From NCBI GenBank assembly GCA_946184215.1, contig CAMHER010000010.1:1-18998 (forward strand): DNA of 18,998 nt, read 5' to 3'. The DNA is from an uncultured Clostridia bacterium. GTDB lineage: Bacteria; Bacillota; Clostridia; Oscillospirales; Oscillospiraceae. Of this stretch, positions 6,238 through 13,743 are shown piece after piece. The notes below the pieces were generated by a model. It ran no database searches and had not been told where the DNA came from. It saw only the letters and a program-made list of their open reading frames with translations. The translations under genes and the position numbers were made by a program. The first letter of the stretch is position 1, and every line of letters starts with the position of its first letter.

Positions 6238-8886
6238 TCATGTCACAAACACCGTCACGCTGCGGCCCGGCACAACGGCACCGTCCTCGGCAGAGCCAAA
6301 GAGCACACTCCAGTTGCCCTCCGGGAGCGCTGCTTCAAAGGAAGAGGCATCCGGATTGATCACCGCGCAGGCCACGGTTTTGCCGTTCTGCGACCAGGTC
6401 ACGAGGATCGCACGCTCGCCGCTCAGCGCGGCGCTGACGTCGGCCGTCGTGAAAAAAGCGTTGGAGCGGCGCAGCGCGATCAGCTCGCGGTAATACTCCG
6501 CCATATGCCAGGCCTCGCTCTGCGGCGTAAGGGCGTCCCAGTCGAGATTGTTCACCGCGTCGGAGGAGGCGTAGCTGTTGCCGTCCCCGCCCTTCGTGCG
6601 CAGCATCTCCTCACCCGCCAGGAAGAAGGGAGTGCCTCTGGCGATCATCACGACCCCGGCGCCAAGCCGGTTCATGGCCAGCAGCTCCTCTTCCGAGGCG
6701 TCCGGGCAGGTCATGTGCAGCTTGTCCCACAGCGTGTTGTTGTCATGGGAGGACATATAGTTGATGACCATGGCCCCGTCCACGCTCCAGCTGATGCCCG
6801 GCGTCTTCTCTCCGCCGAGGAGACCGAAGATCAGCTTTCCGGCCGTGGCCTTGTTCACGCTGCCGTTGATATAGCCCGCGTCCGTGGGATCGAACACGCT
6901 GCCCTTGAGCCCGTCGCGGATCGCGTCGTTGAACACGGCGATCGAGCCGATCGCGCCCTTCGAGGCGGTGATCTGGTGAATATTGGCCTGATTTGCCTGC
7001 AGCTTGTCCCGCAGCGCGCTCGTGCCGCCGCTCCAGCCCTCGCCGTAGATGAGGGCCTTGGGATTGATCGTGTGCAGCGCGCTTTCAATGGCCTGCATCG
7101 TCTCCAGATCGTGCAGCGCCATGAGGTCAAAGCGGAAACCGTCGATCTTGTACTCCTGCGCCCAGTAGCAGACCGAGTCCACCATGTATTTGCGGAACAT
7201 TGCCCGGTCGGAGGCCGTCTCGTTGCCGCAGCCGCTGCCGTTGGAGGGCGTTCCGTCGGCGGCGAAGCGGTAATAGTAATAGGGGACGATCTTGTTGAGA
7301 TTCGAGTCCAGCGAATAGGTGTGGTTGTACACCACGTCCATCACGACGCCGATGTTGCAGTTGTGCAGGCTCTGCACCATCTGCTTGAGCTCGCCCACGC
7401 GCACCGCGCCGTCCCGGGCGTCGGTGGCATAGCTGCCTTCGGGGACGTTGTAGTTCTTCGGGTCATAGCCCCAGTTGAACTGCGGCGCATCGCTCCCCTC
7501 GTCCACGGTGGCGAAGTCATAGACCGGCTGGAGATGGACGTGGGTGATGCCCAGCCATTTCAGATAATCCAGCCCCGCCGGGAGAGAGGCGGCGTTCGTC
7601 AGCCCCTCCTCGGTAAAGGCGAGGTATTTGCCCGGATAACGGGAGGAGGAGAGCGCGTTGGAAAAATCGCGCACGTGTACCTCCCAGATCACGGCATCCC
7701 CGTAAGAGGCGATGTCATCGCAATAGCCGGAGGCGCGAAAGCCTTCGGGGTCGGTCGCCCGCAGGTCCACGACCATGCCGCGCTCGCCGTTTAGTCCCGC
7801 GCTGCGGGCATAGGGGTCCACGGCCTCCTGGGTGCCCAGCGCGGTGGTGACGGAGTAGGTGTAATACACGCCGTAGCCGCAGTCATATTCCGCCGACCAC
7901 ACGCCCTTTTCGCCGGGCGTCATCGGCACTTCGGCAAAGGCCGCGCCGCCGTCGCCCGCCTCATAGAGATTGAGCGTCACGGCGCTTGCCGTCGGCGCCC
8001 AGAGCTTGAAGACGGTTTTTCCGCCCTTCACCGTCGCGCCGAGATCGTCGCCCTCGTACACATAGGCGTCGAGGAACTCCTGACTGTCGAAAATCCCGGT
8101 CGGCAGGGCAGGAATACGGCCGTAACCCTCGATCTCCACCTCATAGCTGTGCGAGAGATCCAGCGGCTCGGCAAGCGTGATCGTGCCGGAGACGACCTCG
8201 TTGTTAAGGCTGCTCAGATCGCTGAGGGCAAGGCGCGTATCGCCGTCGTAAACGGCCACCTCGTCAAGAGAGGCGATGCGCTTTGCGGGGGAAAGGGAAT
8301 AGCGGATCTCCGTCGGCGACTGGATCCCCGCCAGCTTGAACACACGGATCGGATCCAAGGTCACACCACCGTCCCTGCTGGTATATTGCATCTGCTCACC
8401 GCTTTTCAGATAGATCGTCGTGTCGCGGCCTGTGATCTCGGCGAAGCGGTCGCCGTCAAAGTCCTTCGTGGCGCTGCCCCAGGAGCTGCCGCCGGGGTCG
8501 GAGCAGTCACGCCGGACAATAAAGCCCACCTCAGAGACGTCCTGCGGCACGTTCAGCACCACCTTCGCGCCGTAGGCGCAGGGGTGGAACAGCTCGCCGT
8601 GGCCGTCGCGGCCGGGGAACCAGACCCACACGTCGCAGTTCTCATAGCTGCCGCCGGGATAGCTCCAGTACAGCGTCAGCTGGTTGCAGCCCTCCTCCGG
8701 CGCAAGGCTATATTCCTCTTCCGCCTCCGCCGCGTCCGGAGAGTCCTGCTCCCCGGCCGGGTCGAGCGCGCGCTCCTCTTCTTCCGGCGGCTGAACCGAC
8801 GGGGCGGCCGCCGTGCCGCAGCCGGAAAGCAGGGTCAGCGCCAGCAGCAGGGCCAGTATCAGGGCAAGCGTTTTCCTTCCTTTCAT
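6238..8886 (-). CDS. pulA: Type I pullulanase, GH13 lipoprotein
   Basis: The 882-residue extracellular lipoprotein hydrolyses alpha-1,6 branches of pullulan, starch-derived limit dextrins or glycogen. A signal peptide ends in the lipobox LSGC (20-23), so Cys23 would carry the lipid anchor. An acidic Pro/Glu linker follows to about 66. Residues 66-170 resemble a CBM41 starch-binding domain (LTLYWSYPGGSYENCDVWVW), 175-260 an N-terminal beta domain and 288-375 a CBM48-like domain (TVFKLWAPTASAVTLNLYEAG). The catalytic barrel has the pullulanase motif NWGYDP (471-476), region I MDVVYNH (516-522), Asp587 in GFRFD (nucleophile), Glu616 in YGEGW (acid/base) and Asp715 in SSHDN. ATG 8886 is chosen because AGAGGTGA lies just upstream and the lipobox is then at a normal distance; a longer frame to 8940 runs through an intergenic hairpin. 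No clear promoter is seen, so read-through from the aminotransferase is possible. Confidence 0.96.
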   Translation of the reverse strand: MKGRKTLALILALLLALTLLSGCGTAAAPSVQPPEEEERALDPAGEQDSPDAAEAEEEYSLAPEEGCNQLTLYWSYPGGSYENCDVWVWFPGRDGHGELFHPCAYGAKVVLNVPQDVSEVGFIVRRDCSDPGGSSWGSATKDFDGDRFAEITGRDTTIYLKSGEQMQYTSRDGGVTLDPIRVFKLAGIQSPTEIRYSLSPAKRIASLDEVAVYDGDTRLALSDLSSLNNEVVSGTITLAEPLDLSHSYEVEIEGYGRIPALPTGIFDSQEFLDAYVYEGDDLGATVKGGKTVFKLWAPTASAVTLNLYEAGDGGAAFAEVPMTPGEKGVWSAEYDCGYGVYYTYSVTTALGTQEAVDPYARSAGLNGERGMVVDLRATDPEGFRASGYCDDIASYGDAVIWEVHVRDFSNALSSSRYPGKYLAFTEEGLTNAASLPAGLDYLKWLGITHVHLQPVYDFATVDEGSDAPQFNWGYDPKNYNVPEGSYATDARDGAVRVGELKQMVQSLHNCNIGVVMDVVYNHTYSLDSNLNKIVPYYYYRFAADGTPSNGSGCGNETASDRAMFRKYMVDSVCYWAQEYKIDGFRFDLMALHDLETMQAIESALHTINPKALIYGEGWSGGTSALRDKLQANQANIHQITASKGAIGSIAVFNDAIRDGLKGSVFDPTDAGYINGSVNKATAGKLIFGLLGGEKTPGISWSVDGAMVINYMSSHDNNTLWDKLHMTCPDASEEELLAMNRLGAGVVMIARGTPFFLAGEEMLRTKGGDGNSYASSDAVNNLDWDALTPQSEAWHMAEYYRELIALRRSNAFFTTADVSAALSGERAILVTWSQNGKTVACAVINPDASSFEAALPEGNWSVLFGSAEDGAVVPGRSVTVFVT

Positions 8887-8909
8887 ACCATCACCTCTGT
8901 AACATACAG

Positions 8910-8938
8910 GCATCCGCCGGAGGAAAACCGGCGGATGC
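8910..8938. other. Perfect intergenic hairpin between aminotransferase and pullulanase genes
   Basis: An 11 bp perfect inverted repeat (8910-8920 with 8928-8938, 7-base loop) lies in the 69-base gap. Neither strand has a T-run after it, so it is not a standard terminator. It may attenuate, process or stabilise a joint mRNA. Confidence 0.6.
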
Positions 8939-8955
8939 AAAACGGAAACGAATAC

Positions 8956-10233
8956 TCAGTCGGCCAGGAGCTTTTGCAGCGCGGCGAGGCGCATGCTGAC
9001 ACAGTAGATCTCCATGGCCTGCTCCAGCTGATCGATCGGCGGGAGACTGGGGGCGACGCGCATGTTGCTGTCCTGCGGGTCACGGCCGTAGGGGAAGGTC
9101 GCGCCGGCGCCGGTCATGGTCAGCCCGGCCTCCTTGCACAGCTTCCAGGTGGCCTTCGCAATGCCGCTCATCGTGTTGACGGAAACGAAGTAGCCGCCCT
9201 TGGGCTTCTGCCAGCTTGCGATGCCGCGCGGGGCGATCTCGCGGTCAAGCCAGTCGAGCACGCACTGGAACTTCGGCCCCAGGATCTCGGCATGCCGTTT
9301 CATCAGGGCCAGCACGCCGGCCTTGTCCTTGAGATAGCGGACGTGGCGCAGCTGGTTGACCTTGTCGAAGGAGATCATCTGCACGTTCAGCAGCTTCTTC
9401 ATATAGGCCATGTTGTTCTCGCTGCAGGCGAAGACCGACACGCCCGCGCCCGGGAAGGTGATCTTGGAGGTGGAGGCAAACTCGAACACCATATCGGCGT
9501 TTCCGTATTTCTCACACTCGCCCAGGATATCCGGGAAGGGCAGGTAGTCGCCGAAGAACTCATGCACGCAGTAAGCGTTGTCCCACATCAGCAGAAAGTC
9601 CTTGGCGGCGGGCTTCATCGAGGCGATGCGGCGGATCGTCTCGGCGCTGTAGACGATGCCGTCGGGGTTGGAGTATTTCGGCACGCACCACATGCCGCGC
9701 ACGTCGCCGTCGCGGATCAGCTCTTCGACCAGATCCATGTCGGGCCCCTCGGCGGTCATCGGGATCGTTATCATCTCCATCCCGAAGCTCTCGGAGATGG
9801 CAAAATGGCGGTCATAGCCCGGCGCGGGGCAGAGCCACTTGACCTTGTCGAGCTTTGCCCAGGGCGTGTCGCTCATCACGCGGCCGTGGGTATAGGCCTT
9901 GGCGATCGTGTCGTACATCAGCGTCAGCGAGGCGTTGCCGCCGCAGAAGACATTCTCCGGCTTCACGCCCAGCAGCTCGGCAAACAGCTTTCGGCAGGAG
10001 GGGAGCCCCTCGAGGTTGCCGTAGTTGCGCACGTCAATGCCGTCGCACTGATAGTCACTGTCGGACGAAAGCAGATCCATCATCTCGCTCGTCATGTCGA
10101 GCTGGGCCTTGCCGGGCTTGCCGCGGGCCATGTTCAGCGAAAGGCCCTTTGCTTTGAGCGCGTCATATTCCGCCTGAACTGCCGCAAGCTCTTCTCTGAG
10201 CTCCTCCCGGGTCATTTCCGCGTATTGTTTCAT
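8956..10233 (-). CDS. PLP-dependent aminotransferase, aspartate aminotransferase type (Corynebacterium-like subgroup)
   Basis: The 425-residue protein is a fold-type I aminotransferase of the group that includes the Corynebacterium glutamicum aspartate aminotransferase (about 426 aa, Asp_aminotransf domain). Such enzymes interconvert aspartate/oxaloacetate with glutamate/2-oxoglutarate and often accept cysteine sulfinate or cysteate. Visible are NMARGKPGKAQLDM near the N-terminus, FCGGNASLTLM (96-106) for the cofactor phosphate, VPKYSNPDGIVYS (184-196), WDNAY (217-221), the Schiff-base Lys257 in STSKITFPGAG, and Arg392 in NMRVAPSLPP for the substrate carboxylate. The start ATG has a GGGA-type ribosome site 7-12 bases ahead. 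It is divergent from a TauE/racemase operon and upstream of pulA on the same strand. The exact substrate is inferred. Confidence 0.9.
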   Translation of the reverse strand: MKQYAEMTREELREELAAVQAEYDALKAKGLSLNMARGKPGKAQLDMTSEMMDLLSSDSDYQCDGIDVRNYGNLEGLPSCRKLFAELLGVKPENVFCGGNASLTLMYDTIAKAYTHGRVMSDTPWAKLDKVKWLCPAPGYDRHFAISESFGMEMITIPMTAEGPDMDLVEELIRDGDVRGMWCVPKYSNPDGIVYSAETIRRIASMKPAAKDFLLMWDNAYCVHEFFGDYLPFPDILGECEKYGNADMVFEFASTSKITFPGAGVSVFACSENNMAYMKKLLNVQMISFDKVNQLRHVRYLKDKAGVLALMKRHAEILGPKFQCVLDWLDREIAPRGIASWQKPKGGYFVSVNTMSGIAKATWKLCKEAGLTMTGAGATFPYGRDPQDSNMRVAPSLPPIDQLEQAMEIYCVSMRLAALQKLLAD

Positions 10234-10318
10234 ATGCCGTCCCTTTCTTTTCCCCGCGGCGCTTCCGGCCGCGTGTTTTACCGTTTTTCAAGCGAGCGAA
10301 GAGCCGCTCTTTTGTACA

Positions 10319-10347
10319 ATCATACCATAGCGGCCGGCGTTCATCAA
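10319..10347 (-). promoter_or_regulatory. Promoter of the aminotransferase gene
   Basis: Minus strand: TTGATG (10347-10342), 17-base spacer, TATGAT (10324-10319). The predicted start near 10312 gives a leader of about 80 bases. Confidence 0.7.
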
Positions 10348-10410
10348 TACGATTTCGGGAGTTTTTTATAAAAAGAAAAGCGCTGCGCTCAATTTTTTTA
10401 CGCCGCCCAC

Positions 10411-10439
10411 TTTTCCTCCGGCCCGGCGCATGATACAAT
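10411..10439 (+). promoter_or_regulatory. Extended -10 promoter of the TauE/racemase operon
   Basis: TGA directly followed by TACAAT (10431-10439) forms an extended -10 element; the -35 region (TTTTCC at 10411-10416, 17 bases away) is poor. It faces away from the aminotransferase promoter, so the 233-base gap is a divergent control region. Confidence 0.6.
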
Positions 10440-10466
10440 AGAACAAAAACAAAAGGAGGCGTTTGC

Positions 10467-11246
10467 GTGCAGGGCTTGCTGTTTCCCATGGCGCTGAGCT
10501 GGCGCATGGCGGCGATCGTTGTGATCGGCGTTTTTCTGGCGTCGTTTGTCGACGGCGTGGCAGGCGGCGGCGGGATCATCTCCGTGCCGACCTATTTTCT
10601 CGCCGGGCTTCCCGCCCATCTGGCGCTGGGCACAAACAAACTCTCGTCGGGCATCGGCACGGTCGTTTCCACGCTGCGCTTCATCCGCGGGGGATTTGTA
10701 AACTGGCGCCTGGCGATCCCGTCGGTGGTGCTGGCGCTCTATGGCGCGCACCTCGGCACCCGGCTCCAGCTGGCGCTGGACGAGCGCTATCTCAAATGGC
10801 TTTTGCTGCTGGTGCTGCCGCTGGTGGCCTTCGTGGTGTTGCGGCAGAAAAAACTGCCGGAGGAGCCGGGGGAGATCGACCGGCGCCGCCAGACGGCGAT
10901 CGTCCTGGCCTCCTCGCTGCTGATCGGCGCCTATGACGGCTTTTACGGCCCGGGGACCGGGACTTTTCTGATCCTGATCTACTGCGGCATGGCGAAGATG
11001 GACCTGCGCACCGCCTCCGGCAACGTCAAGCTCGTCAATCTCGCCAGCAACGTCGGCGCGCTGGCCACTTCGCTGATGCACGGCAAGGTCTTCATCGTCC
11101 TGGGGCTGATCGGCGCGGCGGCGTCCGTGGGCGGACACTACCTGGGCTCCGGTCTCGCCATCAAGGACGGCTCGAAGATCGTGCGGCCGGTGATCCTCAT
11201 CGTGCTGGTGCTGCTGGCTGTCAAGGTGATATCCGAACTGCTGTAG
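10467..11246 (+). CDS. TauE/SafE (TSUP) family membrane permease
   Basis: The 259-residue protein is almost entirely hydrophobic, with about eight predicted membrane helices in two homologous halves. The first half has the family hallmark SFVDGVAGGGGIISVPTYF (26-44) followed by ALGTNKLSSGIGT. The second has GAYDGFYGPGTGTFLIL and TASGNVKLVNLASN. Members move sulfite, sulfoacetate, taurine-derived anions or other small organic anions, usually by export; the substrate cannot be assigned. The GTG start is chosen because AGGAGG (10454-10459) is 7 bases upstream; the in-frame ATG at 10488 has no such site. The racemase gene follows after 14 bases and should be in the same operon, which hints at an acidic amino acid or sulfonate as the relevant compound. 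Confidence 0.9.
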   Translation: MQGLLFPMALSWRMAAIVVIGVFLASFVDGVAGGGGIISVPTYFLAGLPAHLALGTNKLSSGIGTVVSTLRFIRGGFVNWRLAIPSVVLALYGAHLGTRLQLALDERYLKWLLLLVLPLVAFVVLRQKKLPEEPGEIDRRRQTAIVLASSLLIGAYDGFYGPGTGTFLILIYCGMAKMDLRTASGNVKLVNLASNVGALATSLMHGKVFIVLGLIGAAASVGGHYLGSGLAIKDGSKIVRPVILIVLVLLAVKVISELL

Positions 11247-11260
11247 GGGGGAGAAGAAAG

Positions 11261-11965
11261 ATGAAAAAAACCATCGGGATCCTGGGCGGCATGGGGCCGC
11301 TGGCCACGGCCGACCTCTACCGGAAGATCGTGGAATCCACGGCCGCAGAGGGTGACAGCGGCCATATCCGCGTGTTTATCGACAGCAATACCGCCATCCC
11401 CGACCGCACGGCGGCCATCCTCTCCGGCGGGCCCGACCCCGTGCCGGAGATGCTCTCGGCGCTGCGCAATCTGGAGAAATGCGGGGCGGACTGCATCATC
11501 ATGCCCTGCAACACGGCGCACTATTTCCTCCCGCGTCTGCGCACGCAGACCGTGCTGCCGATCCTGGACATGCCCGCCATCACGGCCCAACGCTGCGCCG
11601 AGCTCTTCCCCGGGAAGCGCGCCTGCGTGCTGGCAACAAAGGGCACGCTGCGCAGCGGCGTATACAGCCGCGCGCTCGAGCGCGCCGACGTGGATTTTCT
11701 GCTCCCCAATGACGCCGAACGCGACGAGCTGATGAGGCTTATCTACGATGTGGTCAAGGCTTCAAGGCCGCTTGCGCCGGAAGAGGAGAGCTGGCACGCG
11801 CTGCTTGCCGCTCTTCGGGACAGGGGCGCGGAGACCTTTATTCTCGGCTGCACCGAGCTGCCGATCCTTGCCGAGGCCCTCCCGGATCCGGGCCCCTTTG
11901 TGGATCCGACCCTCGAACTGGCCCGGGCGGCGATCCGCTTCTGCGGCTATGAGGTAAAGGCATAA
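11261..11965 (+). CDS. Aspartate/glutamate racemase family protein
   Basis: This 234-residue cytoplasmic protein belongs to the cofactor-independent Asp/Glu racemase superfamily, which uses a pair of cysteines for two-base proton transfer. Both are present: Cys83 in MPCNTAHYF and Cys197 in LGCTELPIL. The N-terminus KKTIGILGGMGPLATADLY (2-20) is typical of the aspartate racemase branch, and SNTAIPDRT (42-50) is the usual substrate loop. The length fits. GGGGAGAAG just ahead of the ATG and a 14-base gap from the TauE gene show co-transcription. Aspartate racemization is the most likely activity; glutamate or a broader amino acid racemase cannot be excluded. No clear intrinsic terminator follows in the AT-rich gap. 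Confidence 0.9.
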   Translation: MKKTIGILGGMGPLATADLYRKIVESTAAEGDSGHIRVFIDSNTAIPDRTAAILSGGPDPVPEMLSALRNLEKCGADCIIMPCNTAHYFLPRLRTQTVLPILDMPAITAQRCAELFPGKRACVLATKGTLRSGVYSRALERADVDFLLPNDAERDELMRLIYDVVKASRPLAPEEESWHALLAALRDRGAETFILGCTELPILAEALPDPGPFVDPTLELARAAIRFCGYEVKA

Positions 11966-12036
11966 AAGAAATTTCGCCGATTTAGCACGCTAACAATTTA
12001 AAGTTTTGTGCATTTTTGAGCAAGAAAAGCTTCAAA

Positions 12037-12062
12037 TTTGTGAAATATGACGAAATTGTGAA
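12037..12062. repeat. Direct repeats in the AT-rich region upstream of the symporter promoter
   Basis: TTGTGAA occurs at 12038-12044 and again at 12056-12062, exactly 18 bases apart, both within related AT-rich contexts (AATTTGTGAA and AAATTGTGAA). TTTTGTG also occurs at 12004-12010. The repeats lie 18-42 bases before the -35 box of the symporter promoter, where an activator or repressor could bind. The whole gap 11966-12162 is much richer in A and T than its surroundings. A regulator cannot be named. Confidence 0.4.
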
Positions 12063-12079
12063 CAAATCATGAAAAAAAC

Positions 12080-12108
12080 TTAACATCTCCAGGAAAATCG
12101 AATATAAT
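12080..12108 (+). promoter_or_regulatory. Strong promoter of the DAACS symporter
   Basis: TTAACA (12080-12085), 17-base spacer, TATAAT (12103-12108). The predicted start near 12115 leaves a leader of about 48 bases with the ribosome site AAGGGAGAG ahead of ATG 12163. Confidence 0.85.
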
Positions 12109-12162
12109 GTATCCAGACTTTTATAGTCCGGACCACAATTATAAGAAGGGAGAGTCAAGTCA

Positions 12163-13407
12163 ATGAGTCAAAAGAAAAGCATGAATCTTGGCGTGAAGAT
12201 CCTGATCGGCCTGGTACTCGGTATTGTCGTGGGCGCCATCTTCTGGGCAACCATGGGCGCGGAAGCGGCCGGCGCCTTTACCGCAAAGTACATTAAGCCC
12301 TTCGGCGACATCTTCGTCAACCTGCTGAAGTTCATCGTCGTTCCCCTTGTCCTGCTCAGCATTATGGACGGCGTGATCCAGATGGGCGACATCAAAAAGG
12401 TCGGCAAGATCGGCTGGAAGACCGTCGCTTACTTCCTGGTCACCACCGCCATCGCCTGCGTGATCGGCCTGATCATCGCAAGCCTCTTCAAGGGCAGCTT
12501 CCCGATGCTGCAGCTGGCCGAGGGCGCCGAGTATGAAGCCAAGAGCGCCAATCTGATGGACACGATCGTGAACATCTTCCCGAACAACGCGATCAACCCG
12601 CTGTCCACCTCGGCGATGCTGCAGATCATCTTCATCGCGCTGATCTTTGGCTGCGGCGTTCTGGTCGCCGGTGAAAAAGGCAAGCCCTTCGGCGATTTCA
12701 TCACCTCCTTCAACGAGGTCACCCAGCGCGTCATGAGCTTCATCCTCGCGGTTTCCCCTTACGGCGTCTTCGCGCTGATGGTCTGGGTCGTTGCCGCCCA
12801 GGGTCCGAAGATCCTCGGCTCGCTCGGTCTCGTCCTGCTGGCCGCCTACATCGGCTACATCCTCCATGTCCTTCTGGTTTACACGCTGTCCGTCAAGGTC
12901 TTTGCCAAGATGTCCCCGCTGTACTTCTTCAAGAAGATCTTCCCGGCGGCCGCTTTTGCCTTTACCTCCACCTCCTCCGTCGCCACGCTGCCGATCACCA
13001 AGGAGTGCTGCGATGAGATGGACGTCGAGGGCGATATCTCCTCCTTCGTCCTGCCGCTCGGCGCGACGATCAACATGGACGGTACCGCGATCTACCAGTG
13101 CGTGGCCGCGATCTTCCTGGCCAAGTGCGTCGGCATCGATCTGACGCTCGGCCAGATGGTCATGATCGTCATCACCGCGACGCTGGCCTCCATCGGCACA
13201 GCCGGTACCTCCGGCGCCGGCATGATCATGCTGGCCATGGTGCTCGAGGCCGTCGGTGTGCCCACGACCTTCATCGGCATCATCTACGGTATCGACCGTC
13301 TGTTCGATATGGGCCGTACCACGCTCAACATCATCGGCGACGCCTCCTGCGCTGTCTGCGTCAACGCCTGGGAGGGCGCTGCCCCCAAGGGCAAGCAGAA
13401 GGCATAA
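12163..13407 (+). CDS. Dicarboxylate/amino acid:cation symporter (DAACS family)
   Basis: The 414-residue membrane protein is a GltPh/GltP-type transporter that takes up glutamate, aspartate or C4-dicarboxylates with Na+ or H+. Key motifs are present: serine-rich hairpin 1 TSTSSVATLP (268-277), NMDGT (304-308), hairpin 2 GTAGTSGAGMIM (346-356 region), and the last helix DRLFDMGRTTLNIIGD (378-393). Asp382, Arg385, Thr386, Asn389 and Asp393 match GltPh Asp394, Arg397, Thr398, Asn401 and Asp405. The Arg is the residue that binds the side-chain carboxylate in acidic-substrate members, so aspartate/glutamate or a close analogue is favoured over neutral amino acids (inferred). Own promoter and a strong terminator make it monocistronic. 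It follows the Asp/Glu racemase on the same strand. Confidence 0.94.
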   Translation: MSQKKSMNLGVKILIGLVLGIVVGAIFWATMGAEAAGAFTAKYIKPFGDIFVNLLKFIVVPLVLLSIMDGVIQMGDIKKVGKIGWKTVAYFLVTTAIACVIGLIIASLFKGSFPMLQLAEGAEYEAKSANLMDTIVNIFPNNAINPLSTSAMLQIIFIALIFGCGVLVAGEKGKPFGDFITSFNEVTQRVMSFILAVSPYGVFALMVWVVAAQGPKILGSLGLVLLAAYIGYILHVLLVYTLSVKVFAKMSPLYFFKKIFPAAAFAFTSTSSVATLPITKECCDEMDVEGDISSFVLPLGATINMDGTAIYQCVAAIFLAKCVGIDLTLGQMVMIVITATLASIGTAGTSGAGMIMLAMVLEAVGVPTTFIGIIYGIDRLFDMGRTTLNIIGDASCAVCVNAWEGAAPKGKQKA

Positions 13408-13450
13408 GCTTTCGTGCGGCAAAAGATCTAAACATAACTAAACATTCAGA

Positions 13451-13486
13451 AAAAAAGCAGGGCTTCGAAAGAAGCCCTGCTTTTTT
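13451..13486 (+). terminator. Terminator after the DAACS symporter (left copy of the 36-base repeat)
   Basis: A perfect 16 bp stem (13451-13466 with 13471-13486) closes a GAAA loop and ends in six T residues. It also has an A-run on its 5' side, so it can work in both directions. Confidence 0.93.
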
Positions 13487-13696
13487 GAGACTGTCAAAGA
13501 ACCTCCGAAAAAGCACAGATACAGAGCCGCGGGGGAGCTCGAGGGGGTTAAGACCCGCCTCGAGTACAATAACCCGTCGTCCGAAAAAGCCTGGTACAAC
13601 AGGCTTTTTCGGGTAATCGCATTTTGACTGGCAGTCAAAATGCGCGGCGGGAGAAGCGCAGTCAAAGAAGTCCTATGGGACTTCTTTGACAAGCTG

Positions 13697-13731
13697 AAAA
13701 AAAGCAGGGCTTCGAAAGAAGCCCTGCTTTT
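13697..13731 (-). terminator. Terminator after the TIR-LRR gene (right copy of the 36-base repeat)
   Basis: A 14 bp stem (13700-13713 with 13718-13731, GAAA loop on the plus strand) is followed on the minus strand by seven T residues (complement of 13697-13703), 13 bases past the stop of the TIR gene. Confidence 0.88.
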
Positions 13732-13743
13732 GCTTACACCCCG

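Larger units (their letters stand above)
13449..13731. repeat. Composite non-coding repeat: four or five hairpins between twin 36-base terminators
   Basis: This fills most of the 336-base gap between convergent genes. An identical 36-base hairpin occurs at 13449-13484 and 13696-13731. Between them are three further perfect hairpins: 13 bp stem at 13581-13593/13600-13612, 12 bp at 13618-13629/13633-13644 (loop GGC), and 13 bp at 13661-13673/13678-13690 (loop TATG). A weaker CTCGAG-based stem lies at 13538-13564. TGTCAAAGAA (13492-13501) and TTCTTTGACA (13682-13691) are inverted ends. No coding frame is convincing. It looks like a small interspersed repeat (REP/BIME- or MITE-like) or a structured RNA; copies elsewhere must be searched for. 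Confidence 0.75.

Noticed and set aside
6505..7794. A 429-codon plus-strand frame inside pulA
   Set aside because: It is antisense to the catalytic domain of pullulanase and has no ribosome site or family motif.
8149..10371. A 740-codon plus-strand frame across pulA and the aminotransferase
   Set aside because: It is antisense to two well-supported enzymes and crosses their intergenic hairpin; it is a product of GC-rich codon use.
12160..13422. A 420-codon minus-strand frame opposite the DAACS symporter
   Set aside because: It is Asp/His/Gln-rich and the mirror of a membrane protein with conserved motifs.
13449..13731. CRISPR array
   Set aside because: Only two direct repeat copies occur, they are terminators, and the spacing is far too long; no cas genes are near.
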